This document shows, in pieces, positions 1 to 8,292 of a stretch of 64,000 nt of DNA. A program made the translations under genes and the position numbers. Under the pieces are notes generated by a model. That model did no database searches and was not told the DNA's origin. It saw nothing but the letters and a program-made list of their open reading frames with translations. Numbering within the stretch: the stretch's first letter is position 1; the number at the start of each line of letters is the position of its first letter. Source of the stretch: Rufibacter roseolus (GTDB lineage Bacteria > Bacteroidota > Bacteroidia > Cytophagales > Hymenobacteraceae). The stretch is from assembly GCF_017916365.1 (NCBI RefSeq), contig NZ_JAFMSU010000001.1:62001-126000 (forward strand), in the 5' to 3' direction.

Positions 1-326
1 TAGGGCGCAAAACTGCCAATGTCATTGCCTCCGTGATTTTCAACATGCCCGCCATGGCGGTGGATACGCACGTGTTCAGGGTTTCCAAACGGTTGGGGTT
101 GGTAAGTTCCAAAGCCAAAACCCCGCTGGAGGTAGAGAAAGAGCTGTTGAAGCACATTCCGGTAGACCTGGTACCCAAAGCCCACCACTGGCTTATTTTG
201 CACGGCCGCTACATCTGCCTGGCCCGTACCCCGCAGTGCGAACGCTGCCCCCTCACTCATTTCTGCGCCTATTACCAAAAGAACTGGCCCAACAAACCTG
301 ATGACCCGCAGAACAAGCTCGGCTAA
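1..326 (+). CDS. nth: Endonuclease III, C-terminal part (5' end outside window)
   Basis: DNA glycosylase/AP lyase that removes oxidised pyrimidines in base-excision repair. Codons run from base 3; the first half lies upstream of the window. Visible are the end of the helix-hairpin-helix segment (GRKTAN, whose Lys is the Schiff-base residue in the E. coli enzyme), the catalytic Asp in VDTH, the stretch [10 protein letters not shown], and four Cys spaced C-x6-C-x2-C-x5-C near the C-terminus that ligate the [4Fe-4S] cluster. The same window carries the related glycosylase MutY, which has its own start and a longer C-terminal domain, so the two are not confused. Identity is firm; only the start is unknown. 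Confidence 0.95.
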   Translation, partial: GRKTANVIASVIFNMPAMAVDTHVFRVSKRLGLVSSKAKTPLEVEKELLKHIPVDLVPKAHHWLILHGRYICLARTPQCERCPLTHFCAYYQKNWPNKPDDPQNKLG

Positions 327-339
327 CCAGGCCGCTTTT

Positions 340-375
340 GTTTTGGGGCTGTTTTGCTAAAAATGTACCTAAAAC
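340..375. repeat. P36 palindrome copy 1
   Basis: Left arm GTTTTGGGGCTGTTTT, loop GCTA, right arm AAAATGTACCTAAAAC. It starts 14 nt after the nth stop. The ends pair well and the middle of the right arm has drifted. Confidence 0.7.
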
Positions 376-509
376 CATTTGCCCTTTCTTTCCTATCGCA
401 AGACATAGTATATTAAAGATATTATTGGGGCATTGGGTTAATCTGTTCCTTTCAACGGGTAAGCTCCCAATGCCGGGTCTGGCCATTAGGTAAAAACCAT
501 TAAGAGAAA

Positions 510-1058
510 ATGGATAAGATAGAAATCTACACCAGTAAGAAGAAGTCAGTATTTATGCTACTTGGCGCCTTGGTGTTCGTGGTTTTAGGGATATGGCTGT
601 TCCTGGATGCAGAGCACCTCACCGGCTGGCCCGCACGAAATCCGCTCATCACGCAGGGAGTGGGAATAGCCTCGGTTTTGTTCTTTGGGTGCTGCGCCCT
701 GGTGGCAGTCAAAAGAGTGATCAAAACAAAGCTGGCCTTAACACTTGACCCTAAGGGCCTGGGGTTTTACGCCAATAAACCTGCTCCTCTTCTGCTGGAA
801 TGGAAAGACATCCTCGGCTTTGACGAGGTAAGAATCCAAAGCCAGAAATTTTTAGTCATTATGGTGACAGAGCCCAACTTCTGGATTGAGAAAGAAACAA
901 GTTTCTTCCGCCGGAAATTGATGCAGCTCAACCTGAAGAACTATGGCTCGCCCTTTAATACCGCGGCCGCCGGGCTCGACATCAGTCATGAAGAACTGAC
1001 CGGAAAATTGAATAGCTATTTAGAAGAATATGGCTCTGGGGCCCATCAACCTGTATAG
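510..1058 (+). CDS. STM3941-like membrane protein of unknown function
   Basis: A 182-residue protein with two hydrophobic segments at about residues 14-32 and 48-66, followed by a soluble domain of about 110 residues that begins with a beta-rich stretch (LTLDPKGLGFYANKPAPLLL) and contains a conserved-looking W-x-DI-x-GF segment. This layout (short basic N-terminus, two helices, PH-like soluble domain) resembles the STM3941 family of uncharacterised bacterial proteins. That assignment is from memory of the family, so it is moderate. Start ATG follows an A-rich leader (AAGAGAAA). It is flanked by nth upstream and a small NTF2-like gene downstream, with no sign of an operon. Confidence 0.7.
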   Translation: MDKIEIYTSKKKSVFMLLGALVFVVLGIWLFLDAEHLTGWPARNPLITQGVGIASVLFFGCCALVAVKRVIKTKLALTLDPKGLGFYANKPAPLLLEWKDILGFDEVRIQSQKFLVIMVTEPNFWIEKETSFFRRKLMQLNLKNYGSPFNTAAAGLDISHEELTGKLNSYLEEYGSGAHQPV

Positions 1059-1159
1059 CACCTGCTTTAGGTGTTACTTTCTATCAATTACAAACAATTG
1101 GCTGACCATTAACTAAACTGAGAGAATATACCGCAACTTCCTTCGAGTGATATTAAAGT

Positions 1160-1537
1160 ATGACCAATAGAGAAGAAATAATCCGGAACTACATAGACAG
1201 CTATAATCAGTTTGATGTGGACAGAATGGTACACGACTTTGATGAGACCATTGTATTTGAAAACATCTCTAATGGCGAAACTAACCTGTCCCTGACTGGC
1301 TTACAGGCCTTCAAAGAGCAGGCCGAGCAAGCTAAAAACTATTTTTCTTCCAGGAGGCAGACCATCACCTCCTTCAATCATCAAGGAAACCAAACCGAGA
1401 TCGAGATTGCTTACAGCGCCACCTTGGCGACAGACTTGCCCAATGGCTTGAAAAAAGGAGAGGAACTGAATCTCCAAGGCAAATCAATCTTCACTTTCTC
1501 AGGAGATAAGATCATTAAGCTGACGGACATCAGTTAA
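1160..1537 (+). CDS. NTF2-like (SnoaL-type) small protein
   Basis: A 125-residue cytoplasmic protein with the usual NTF2/SnoaL-like opening: a helix ending in YIDSYNQFDVDRMVHDFDE, then beta strands carrying FENISNGE and a final block GKSIFTFSGDKIIKLTDIS. Proteins of this cone fold bind small hydrophobic ligands or act as isomerases or hydrolases, but most single-domain members have no known role. No catalytic set can be assigned here. No signal peptide is present. It stands alone between two P36-bearing gaps. Confidence 0.7.
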   Translation: MTNREEIIRNYIDSYNQFDVDRMVHDFDETIVFENISNGETNLSLTGLQAFKEQAEQAKNYFSSRRQTITSFNHQGNQTEIEIAYSATLATDLPNGLKKGEELNLQGKSIFTFSGDKIIKLTDIS

Positions 1538-1619
1538 GAAGTAGTCTCCAGAACAATTTTCAATAACGATAGGGCAAAATAGCCTTGCCGCAGGATTTCC
1601 TTGGTTTTACCTGTTGCCT

Positions 1620-1655
1620 GTTTTAGGCACTAATCTTCAAAAACATACCTAAAAC
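1620..1655. repeat. P36 palindrome copy 2 (degenerate)
   Basis: Left GTTTTAGGCACTAATC, loop TTCA, right AAAACATACCTAAAAC. The ends GTTTTAGG and CCTAAAAC pair and the centre has decayed. It lies in the 225-nt gap before the serine hydrolase gene, which shows nothing else clear. Confidence 0.5.
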
Positions 1656-1762
1656 ATACCGGAAATTAATTTACTCTTTGCACAGAGGGTAAACGTCATC
1701 TTGACTGTCTCTTCTTGTAGTACTTTGGTTGTGAATCCCTTCCTCAATAAAGAACTACACTG

Positions 1763-3274
1763 ATGACTCCTTCCACTAAACACAGGATACTGGTCCTGCT
1801 CCTCGGTTTTCTTTCTGCGCCCTTCATAGGCCAGGCGCAGGAAGCGCCCAACTCAAAGCTGTACAAAGCAATTATGGCGCAGGACAGCCTCCTCTTCAAT
1901 GTGGGGTTCAACACCTGTAACATTGCCCAGTTTGAAAGCGTGGTCAGCAACAATTTTGAGTTCTACCATGACAAGGGTGGCATCACACCCTCTAAGGAGG
2001 CATTTATCTCGGGTTTTAAGAATGGCTTATGCAAATCGCCTTCTACCTACCAGTCGCGCAGGGAGTTGATACCGGGCAGTACTGAGGTGTTCCCTCTTTA
2101 CAAAGACAACCATGTGCTGTATGGGGCCATCCAGATGGGAAGACACCGCTTCTATGAAAAAGAGGCCGGAAAAGAAGAGACCTTCGCCAGCACCGCCCGG
2201 TTCACGCACGTATGGCAACTGGAAAACGGCGCCTGGAAACTTATCCGTAGCCTGAGCTATGACCACGCGAATGCTACCGGTGTTACCTTTGGCGCCGCTG
2301 CATTTGCCAATGACGCCGAAATAGAGACCTGGCTCAAAGACAACAAGTTTCCGGCCATGGCCATCGGGGTTATCAATGACGGAAAGCTCCAGCAGATCAA
2401 AGTCTTTGGCGAACTGAAGAAAGGGGCCCCTGCTCCTTACAACACCATCTTCAATGTGGCATCGCTGGCTAAACCTATTACCGCCATGGTGACCATGAAA
2501 CTGGTGAATGCCGGCAAGTGGAAACTGGATGAGCCTCTGGCTACCTATTGGACCGACCCCGACATTGCCCATGACCCCAGAAGCAAAAAGCTCACCACCC
2601 GCCACGTTTTAACCCACCAGACGGGTTTCCCCAACTGGCGCTGGATGAACGAATCCAAAAAGCTGGCTTTCCAGTTTGACCCGGGCACCAAGTACCAGTA
2701 TTCAGGCGAAGGCATGGAATACCTGCGGCGGGCTCTGGAAAAGAAATTCCACAAAACCCTGGACCAGCTTGCCGATTCGCTCATCTTCAAGCCCTTGAAC
2801 ATGAAGGACACCAAATACGTCTGGGACAAAGGCGTGGATGAATCAAGGTTCGCGCTGTGGCACAACACCAAAGGCGGCCTGCATGACACCTATAAGAACA
2901 CCAGCGCCAACGCCGCCGATGACCTTTTAACCACGGTGGAAGACTACAGCAAATTTCTGATCTCAGTGATGAATGGCGGCGGGCTTTCCAAAGAGACGTT
3001 CAATGAGATGGTGTCGCATCAGGTAAAAACCAAGGATAACATCTTCTTTGGATTGGGCATGGAAGTGTATGACCTGGGGAACGAAGAATACGCCTTATCG
3101 CACAGCGGCTCAGACCACGGTACCGCTGCTCTGTTCTTTATTCTACCCAAGTCTAAAAAAGGCATGATTATCATGACCAACGTGGATGACGGGTACCGGT
3201 CTTACGAGAAAATGGTAAAAACCTTCCTGGGGGATAATGGCCAGAAGATCATTGACATCGCCATGAAAGAATAA
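1763..3274 (+). CDS. Secreted serine hydrolase (class C beta-lactamase family) with N-terminal NTF2-like domain
   Basis: A 503-residue exported protein. Residues 1-25 are a signal peptide ending GQAQ. Residues 35-170 look like a DUF4440/NTF2-type domain (NFEFYHDKGGI, RFTHVWQLENGAWKLIRSLSYDH). Residues 180-500 form a beta-lactamase/penicillin-binding fold: S234-L-A-K237 is the SxxK nucleophile motif, Y313-S-G315 stands at the YxN position, and an HSGSDHG segment stands in for the KTG-like box. Members are D-aminopeptidases, esterases or other peptidases; real beta-lactamase activity is not implied. The fusion with an NTF2-like domain is seen in Bacteroidetes serine hydrolases. The next gene is convergent. 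Confidence 0.85.
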   Translation: MTPSTKHRILVLLLGFLSAPFIGQAQEAPNSKLYKAIMAQDSLLFNVGFNTCNIAQFESVVSNNFEFYHDKGGITPSKEAFISGFKNGLCKSPSTYQSRRELIPGSTEVFPLYKDNHVLYGAIQMGRHRFYEKEAGKEETFASTARFTHVWQLENGAWKLIRSLSYDHANATGVTFGAAAFANDAEIETWLKDNKFPAMAIGVINDGKLQQIKVFGELKKGAPAPYNTIFNVASLAKPITAMVTMKLVNAGKWKLDEPLATYWTDPDIAHDPRSKKLTTRHVLTHQTGFPNWRWMNESKKLAFQFDPGTKYQYSGEGMEYLRRALEKKFHKTLDQLADSLIFKPLNMKDTKYVWDKGVDESRFALWHNTKGGLHDTYKNTSANAADDLLTTVEDYSKFLISVMNGGGLSKETFNEMVSHQVKTKDNIFFGLGMEVYDLGNEEYALSHSGSDHGTAALFFILPKSKKGMIIMTNVDDGYRSYEKMVKTFLGDNGQKIIDIAMKE

Positions 3275-3337
3275 GCATCCGGCAAAAGGAAACCTGGCTC
3301 TCCCACGTGGAACGCTGCTTTTGGCAGAATCACAGGA

Positions 3338-4537
3338 TTACTTTTTCTGCTGCACCACCTGCTCAAAGATCCTTTCTAACATAGGTATCATTTTGAGGCG
3401 ATCAAACTGCTCACGGGCCACAAGGGCTGCATTCTCGCGCATGGTGGCCATAGCTTCAGGTTGGGATAACTTCTGCTCCAGGGAATGAGCCGAAGCCTGC
3501 GCATCGCCGGCCGGGACGTACCAGCCACAACCCTGCGTTTCTACCAGTTTCTTGGTCCAGCCGGGATTAGTAACGATGACAGGGGTACCTGCCGCCAGGC
3601 TATCGAACAGTTTTCCCGGAGAGTTGGCTTCTAGCACTGGCAAGTGGATAAAAGACACCACCGATACATCCGCGATAGAAAACAGCCGGAAAATTTCGTG
3701 GCGGGGCAGGGGCGGCAACAGCTTGATGTTGGTTTGCTGTTTAGCGGCCGTTTCCAGCAAAGGAGCATCAAAACCCTGCCCGGTGAAAACAAAGCAGATA
3801 TCCGGCTGATGTTGCAGCAGCTTGGAGGCGTTCACCAGCATAGGAATATCATTGGCCCGGCCGTAGGTACCAGCATACAAAACCACCCTTTTCCCCTGCA
3901 ACCCTAGACGCTCCCGCAAAGCCTGCTGTTCTGTCAAAGAAATTGGCGCCGGAATTTCCGTCCCATTGACCAACGTGGTCACTTTCTGGGGAGAGATGCC
4001 TTTGTCCAGGATGTACCGCTCCATATCAGAAGACAGCGGAATGATGTGGGCGGCCTGCCGGTACAAGGAGGCTTCCATGCGATACAACTGGCGCTGCGCA
4101 AGGGTAGATGGTACTGCGCCCATCTGGATGGGGAAAGAAGGCCAGAGATCCTGCACCTCAAACACCCAGGGCACCTTCCTGAACCGGGATACCTGTGCTG
4201 CCGCCCAGGCGGTAGTCAAAGGCGTGGAGACACCCCAGATGACATCGGGTTTGGGCATGCGCAGCCCTTTCACAAAGGCATGCGTAGCGAAGGAACTGAA
4301 AGCCTTCACGCGCTGCACCACGCCCATCTTGTTAGAATACGGCACATCTATGGACACCAGTTCTACACCCGGCGGTACCCAATCATACAACTTCGTGAGG
4401 CGTTTGCTCTCCCAGGCATTGGAAGTGATGAGGGTGATCTGATGTTGTTTCGCCAGTTCAGCCATAAACGTGTAATGCCGGCAGGTGGCCGGGCAGTCTG
4501 GGTTATGGTGGTATTGGTGAAACAGCGCAATGTGCAT
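3338..4537 (-). CDS. Family 4 glycosyltransferase (WbuB-like)
   Basis: A 399-residue GT-B fold enzyme that probably transfers a sugar from a nucleotide-sugar donor in surface polysaccharide synthesis. The acceptor domain has HQYHHNPDCPATCRHYTF and later EVQDLWPSFPIQMG, typical of the WbuB/GT4 group. The donor domain has YAGTYGRANDIPMLVNA, FVFTGQG and, near the end, VLEANSPGKLFDSLAAGTPVIVT, the EX7E-type region. The ATG at 4537 (MHIALFHQ) is preferred over a TTG four codons upstream. No other polysaccharide genes are nearby, so the pathway cannot be named. P36 copy 3 sits 20 nt upstream of the start. Confidence 0.88.
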   Translation of the reverse strand: MHIALFHQYHHNPDCPATCRHYTFMAELAKQHQITLITSNAWESKRLTKLYDWVPPGVELVSIDVPYSNKMGVVQRVKAFSSFATHAFVKGLRMPKPDVIWGVSTPLTTAWAAAQVSRFRKVPWVFEVQDLWPSFPIQMGAVPSTLAQRQLYRMEASLYRQAAHIIPLSSDMERYILDKGISPQKVTTLVNGTEIPAPISLTEQQALRERLGLQGKRVVLYAGTYGRANDIPMLVNASKLLQHQPDICFVFTGQGFDAPLLETAAKQQTNIKLLPPLPRHEIFRLFSIADVSVVSFIHLPVLEANSPGKLFDSLAAGTPVIVTNPGWTKKLVETQGCGWYVPAGDAQASAHSLEQKLSQPEAMATMRENAALVAREQFDRLKMIPMLERIFEQVVQQKK

Positions 4538-4557
4538 GGCAAAGGGCAAGGAGTAAA

Positions 4558-4593
4558 GTTTAGGGGCTGTTTTTATGAAAACAGCCCCTAAAC
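4558..4593. repeat. P36 palindrome copy 3 (perfect)
   Basis: Left GTTTAGGGGCTGTTTT, loop TATG, right AAAACAGCCCCTAAAC: all 16 pairs are complementary. It lies 7 nt after the gldB stop and 20 nt before the glycosyltransferase start, between two co-directional genes. It is one of the reference copies for the family. Confidence 0.95.
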
Positions 4594-4600
4594 AGAAAGT

Positions 4601-5596
4601 CTATTTTTTCTGCGGCTTGTATTTAGATCGCTCCAGAATCTTCCGGGCGTCTTTCTCCTCCATGAGTTGCTGCAGCGTCACGTCTGGGTTGTTTTCCATG
4701 TACTTGCGCACAATCTGCCAGCCTACCCAGGTGGCAATACGGCCCGGGCAACGTTCACTGATCTCAGGTACGTTAGGGCGCTCGCCAATGTACTTCCTAA
4801 TGGTGAATTGGCTGGTCTCATACAGCAAACCTTTCTCTACCAGATGCGCCCAGATTTTGCCTTCGTTGTAGTTCACGTCGGCCAGTTCCTGGCCGGTGTA
4901 CCAGATAATGAGCGAGTCTGGCGTGCAGGGCAGCACTTTCTGGGTAAAATAGTAAGATTTGCCATAATCTATCATCTCGTCCAGCATCTCCTTGTTCACA
5001 AAATCAGTCTTGTTGAATTTGTTGGAGACCAGCAGCATGACAGAGGGCACCAAGTTCTCTTTCTCGTAGCGATTGAGGATGTACTCCGGCGCCTGCGGCC
5101 GAAAAGAGGCTTTCTTCCCGATGAAGAAGTCCAGGCCCAGCACCACCAAGCTATCGCTCACGAGTAAGTCACGGCTGAGGCCCGAGATAAAGGACTGCAC
5201 CTTGGGCAGGTGGAAAGAGGGGTAATAGTATTTCACGTGCTTGAACCCATTCTCCAGCCCTTGCTCCACAGCCTTCAGGTCGCCAAAGGTGGCATTACTC
5301 TGCTGGTAAAGTTTATGGATGCTGGTATCGGTGGCCAGGCGGAGCAGGTTCTGGGCCATGAGTTCTTCTGAGGGGTAGCGGTCGCGCAGCAGGAACCTGT
5401 CTCTCAGGAGCGGCTCCTCTTTGAGGTAGGCCTGCATCTCTGGCACAGTTTTTATCTTGAAAAAGCGTTCCTCCAGTCGGTCAATCTTTATGTCTACCGG
5501 AACACGGGATACTTCATCCGGAATCTCGCACGTTTCTTTCTTTGAACAACCAAAAAACAACACAACAGTAAACAGCAGCAATAAATAGCCTCGCAT
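4601..5596 (-). CDS. gldB: Gliding motility lipoprotein GldB
   Basis: A 331-residue lipoprotein of the gliding/type IX secretion-associated set of Bacteroidetes. The N-terminus MRGYLLLLFTVVLFFGCSKKE is a lipoprotein signal with the lipobox Cys directly before SKKE. The body has the GldB pattern: IDRLEERFF early, YYPSFHLPKVQSFISGLS, LGLDFFIGK, and the C-terminal GRIATWVGWQIVRKYMENNPDVTLQQLM. The ATG at 5596 is chosen over a start at 5623 because a -7 promoter box (5621-5628) would otherwise lie inside the gene. In Flavobacterium gldB is normally next to gldC; no gldC is seen here. gldE and gldD are 7 kb away. Confidence 0.92.
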   Translation of the reverse strand: MRGYLLLLFTVVLFFGCSKKETCEIPDEVSRVPVDIKIDRLEERFFKIKTVPEMQAYLKEEPLLRDRFLLRDRYPSEELMAQNLLRLATDTSIHKLYQQSNATFGDLKAVEQGLENGFKHVKYYYPSFHLPKVQSFISGLSRDLLVSDSLVVLGLDFFIGKKASFRPQAPEYILNRYEKENLVPSVMLLVSNKFNKTDFVNKEMLDEMIDYGKSYYFTQKVLPCTPDSLIIWYTGQELADVNYNEGKIWAHLVEKGLLYETSQFTIRKYIGERPNVPEISERCPGRIATWVGWQIVRKYMENNPDVTLQQLMEEKDARKILERSKYKPQKK

Positions 5597-5620
5597 CCTT
5601 TTTCTTCCTTTATCTTTAAG

Positions 5621-5628
5621 CAAATTTA
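5621..5628 (-). promoter_or_regulatory. -7 promoter box of gldB
   Basis: TAAATTTG on the minus strand matches the Bacteroidetes -7 consensus TAnnTTTG. It predicts a transcript start near 5614, just upstream of the ATG at 5596. No clear -33 TTG was found at the usual spacing. Confidence 0.5.
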
Positions 5629-5658
5629 ACGTACTAATTTTTAATACCCTCTTACCCT

Positions 5659-6351
5659 ATGAAGATGATTCGTTTTACTCCCCTGGTTTTGGTTCTGGCC
5701 GCTCTTTTATTTCTCTCGCAGGAAGCGTCTGCACAGATAGAAATAGGCGTGAAAGTAGCCCCATCTGTTACCTCCACCCGCACCATTGCCAAAGACCAGT
5801 ACAACTTTAAGAATGAAGGCGCCGGCGTAGGGTTTGGCATGGGCGTGATCGCCGACTATTTCTTCGGGGCGAACTACGCGTTCAGCACCGGCCTGCTCTA
5901 CAACGTAAAAGGAGGCGAAGTATCGTATGATTACCGCCAAATGAATGGCACCGCTGAAACCCGCATCACTGGTTCAGACGATATCAACCTCCAATACCTG
6001 GAGATTCCGGTTTCTTTGAAGCTCTTCACCAACGAGGTAGCCACCGATACGCGTCTGTATTTCCAGGCGGGCACATCTCTGAACACCATGCTGGCCGCCA
6101 AGGTAAATGACAAGAAAGTGGACACTGAAGGCGACAAATACACCAAGCGTTTCAACACCTTTGAGATTGGCGCCGTGCTGGGTGCCGGGGCCGAGTGGCA
6201 ACTGGGCGAAAGTACCAAGCTGTTCGGGGGCTTGTCTTACCACCGCGGCCTTACCGATGTGGATGATGACTACTATGCCGGTACTTTCAGCGACAACAAG
6301 GTAGAACTCAAGAACAGCTCTTTCGCCCTTGATTTCGGGATCAAGTTCTAA
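5659..6351 (+). CDS. Outer-membrane beta-barrel protein (PorT-like family)
   Basis: A 230-residue exported protein. The signal peptide is residues 1-26, ending EASAQ. The rest alternates short hydrophobic strands and turns, with paired blocks such as FGMGVIADYFFGANYAFSTGLLYNVKGGEV and LQYLEIPVSLKLFTNE, the pattern of small 8-strand barrels annotated as porin family / PorT-like in Bacteroidetes. It ends SSFALDFGIKF, a C-terminal aromatic residue as expected for insertion by the Bam machinery. True PorT of the type IX system cannot be claimed from this. Divergent from gldB, and followed by P36 copy 4 and a strong terminator. Confidence 0.82.
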   Translation: MKMIRFTPLVLVLAALLFLSQEASAQIEIGVKVAPSVTSTRTIAKDQYNFKNEGAGVGFGMGVIADYFFGANYAFSTGLLYNVKGGEVSYDYRQMNGTAETRITGSDDINLQYLEIPVSLKLFTNEVATDTRLYFQAGTSLNTMLAAKVNDKKVDTEGDKYTKRFNTFEIGAVLGAGAEWQLGESTKLFGGLSYHRGLTDVDDDYYAGTFSDNKVELKNSSFALDFGIKF

Positions 6352-6355
6352 TTCC

Positions 6356-6391
6356 ATTCTGGGCCTCTTTCTCCAGAAACAGGCCCAGAAC
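6356..6391. repeat. P36 palindrome copy 4
   Basis: Left ATTCTGGGCCTCTTTC, loop TCCA, right GAAACAGGCCCAGAAC; 14 of 16 pairs hold. It begins 5 nt after the barrel-protein stop and lies 20 nt before a canonical terminator. The arms differ from the consensus at paired positions (TCTGGGCCT with AGGCCCAGA). Confidence 0.85.
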
Positions 6392-6411
6392 AGATCAACC
6401 TTATGCAACGA

Positions 6412-6446
6412 AAAAGCCCCCGTTTCACAACGGGGGCTTTTCTTTT
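6412..6446. terminator. Bidirectional terminator between barrel gene and rng
   Basis: Stem AAAAGCCCCCGTT / AACGGGGGCTTTT (13 bp, loop TCAC) with T-rich tail on the plus strand and A-rich flank that serves the minus strand. It sits between convergent genes. Confidence 0.9.
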
Positions 6447-6469
6447 ATATCGCAGGCGATGGAAACGTT

Positions 6470-8074
6470 TTACTCTGTCTCTATCGCGCGGTCTTGTAAC
6501 CCATTTACTTCAGTGTAAGCCGATTTCAGCTCAATTTCGTCGCCGTGTTCATCCATCACCTTGAAATCTGTGAGGGCGAGCGCCGTATCTTTCATCACGT
6601 TCACCCGCTTGAAGTGCTTCAGGAACCATCTCCGCTGTTTGGAGAGGATGCCTTTGGTGTAGTACGCGTGCAAGAACGGATGCACGTACAGCGTAATGTT
6701 CTTTTGATTCTGGCGGGTCAATAGATCTTCAATGGTCTGATCTATCTCGTCGGTTACCAGAATACTGGCGGATATCTTGCCGCTGCCTCCGCAGGTAGGG
6801 CATACCTCGCCGGTTACAATGTTCTGCTCAGGCCTTACGCGCTGGCGGGTGATCTGCATGAGGCCGAACTTGGAAATGGGCAGCACCGTGTACTTAGACC
6901 GGTCTTTCTTCATTTCCTCCTTCACTACATCCTGCACGCGTTGCCGGTTCTCGGCTGACTTCATGTCTATGAAGTCCACTACAATGATTCCGCCCAGGTC
7001 CCGGAGGCGCAACTGACGCGCAACCTCTTTTGCCGCAGTAAGATTCACATTGAGGGCGGTCGCTTCCTGGTCCGTCTCGGAGTTGGATTTGTTTCCGCTG
7101 TTCACATCTACCACGTGCAGGGCCTCAGTATGTTCTATTACCAGGTACCCCCCGCCGGGGATGCTCACCGTCTTCCCGAAAAGGGATTTCAGCTGCTTTT
7201 CAATGTTAAAGTGTTCAAAGGTTTTCACCTTACCCGAGTAATGCTTCAGGATCTTCAGCTTATCCGGGGCTATGGATTCAATGTAAGTTCTGATCTCGTC
7301 GTGCAGTTTGGCGTCATCCACCACAATGCTGTCAAAACTTTCATTCAATATGTCTCTCAACATGGAGGAGGAGCGTCCTAGCTCCCCAATTACCTTGTCG
7401 CGTTCCTTGGCGGTGCGCAACTTGGCAATGCCTTCTTCCCAGGTAGCCAGCATGGTGCGGAGGTCTTTGTCTAACTCCGCCACCTCGCGGCCCTCGGCCA
7501 CGGTACGGATGATGACCCCAAAGTTTTCCGGTTTAATGGAAGTGATGAGGCGCTTTAGACGCGTACGCTCTTCTTTGCTTACAATCTTCTTTGACACGCT
7601 TACCGTGTTAGAGAAGGGCACAAGCACCAGGTAGCGGCCAGCCAGGGAAATCTCACAAGAGAGCCGGGGCCCCTTGGTAGATATTGGCTCTTTTACAATC
7701 TGTACTAAGATCTGCTGCCCTTTTTTAAGGACATCGGCCATCTTACCCAGCTTGTCTATTTCGGGCTCAAACTTTACAGAATTAAGCTTGGCGGGCGTGT
7801 TCTTCTGGGTCTGCACCATCTTCACGAATTTATTGAGAGTCTTGATATTCTCTCCTAAATCATGGTAGTGCAGGAACGCGTCTTTGGTGTACCCAATGTC
7901 AATGAACGCGGCGTTCAGACCAGGCATCACCTTTTTCACGGTTCCCAGGAAAATGTCTCCCACTGAGTAGTTCGTATCATTCCGGTCGAAGTGATACTCT
8001 ACTAATCGCTTATCCTGAAGAAGGGCTATTCGTTCTCCATCTTGAGTAGAATTAATAATTAATTCGTTACTCAA
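6470..8074 (-). CDS. rng: Ribonuclease G/E family endoribonuclease
   Basis: A 534-residue single-strand endoribonuclease for rRNA processing and mRNA decay, cytoplasmic. The S1 domain lies in residues 35-125 (VGDIFLGTVKKVMPGLNAAFIDIGYTKDAFLH). The RNase H-like/DNase I-like core contains GGYLVIEHTEALHVVDVNSG and GGIIVVDFIDM, the Asp-containing strands that bind Mg. The Zn-link CPTCGG follows (GEVCPTCGGSGK). No long C-terminal degradosome scaffold is present, so it is the short G-type enzyme. The only in-frame start before a stop is TTG at 8074, giving the expected MSNELIINSTQ. It follows the small ribosomal-type gene and TPR gene on the same strand. Confidence 0.95.
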   Translation of the reverse strand: MSNELIINSTQDGERIALLQDKRLVEYHFDRNDTNYSVGDIFLGTVKKVMPGLNAAFIDIGYTKDAFLHYHDLGENIKTLNKFVKMVQTQKNTPAKLNSVKFEPEIDKLGKMADVLKKGQQILVQIVKEPISTKGPRLSCEISLAGRYLVLVPFSNTVSVSKKIVSKEERTRLKRLITSIKPENFGVIIRTVAEGREVAELDKDLRTMLATWEEGIAKLRTAKERDKVIGELGRSSSMLRDILNESFDSIVVDDAKLHDEIRTYIESIAPDKLKILKHYSGKVKTFEHFNIEKQLKSLFGKTVSIPGGGYLVIEHTEALHVVDVNSGNKSNSETDQEATALNVNLTAAKEVARQLRLRDLGGIIVVDFIDMKSAENRQRVQDVVKEEMKKDRSKYTVLPISKFGLMQITRQRVRPEQNIVTGEVCPTCGGSGKISASILVTDEIDQTIEDLLTRQNQKNITLYVHPFLHAYYTKGILSKQRRWFLKHFKRVNVMKDTALALTDFKVMDEHGDEIELKSAYTEVNGLQDRAIETE

Positions 8075-8107
8075 TGTATTAGATGCTTAGGTGGAAGAAT
8101 ATACCAA

Positions 8108-8140
8108 AGCCCATCATTACCTTAAAGGGTAATGTGGGCT
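8108..8140. terminator. Hairpin between rng and the 29-residue protein gene
   Basis: AGCCCA-T-CATTACC pairs with GGTAATGTGGGCT: a 13-bp stem with one bulged T and a 6-nt loop. It lies 22 nt downstream of the small gene and 34 nt upstream of rng. The minus-strand T tract is weak, so it may be an attenuator or processing site rather than a full terminator. Confidence 0.55.
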
Positions 8141-8161
8141 CTCAGAATCAAAGGCCGGGCC

Positions 8162-8251
8162 TTATTTTTTCTTATGTCTATTCTTACGAAGACGCTTCTT
8201 TCTTTTGTGAGTAGAGATCTTATGTCTTTTTCTTTTCTTACCGCAAGGCAT
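8162..8251 (-). CDS. AURKAIP1/COX24-type small basic ribosome-associated protein
   Basis: A 29-residue, extremely basic protein (begins MPCGKKRKRHKISTHKRKK and ends RKNRHKKK). Proteins of this form are annotated in Bacteroidetes as AURKAIP1/COX24-domain proteins and resemble the mitochondrial small-subunit protein mS38 and the short actinobacterial ribosomal protein; a role as a small-subunit protein is inferred from that resemblance. The ATG is 41 nt downstream of the TPR gene stop on the same strand, so the two are probably co-transcribed. It is too short for ordinary gene callers. Confidence 0.85.
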   Translation of the reverse strand: MPCGKKRKRHKISTHKRKKRLRKNRHKKK

Positions 8252-8292
8252 AGTGTTGATTTTTTATGTGTGAAAAATATTTTAACTCTCTT

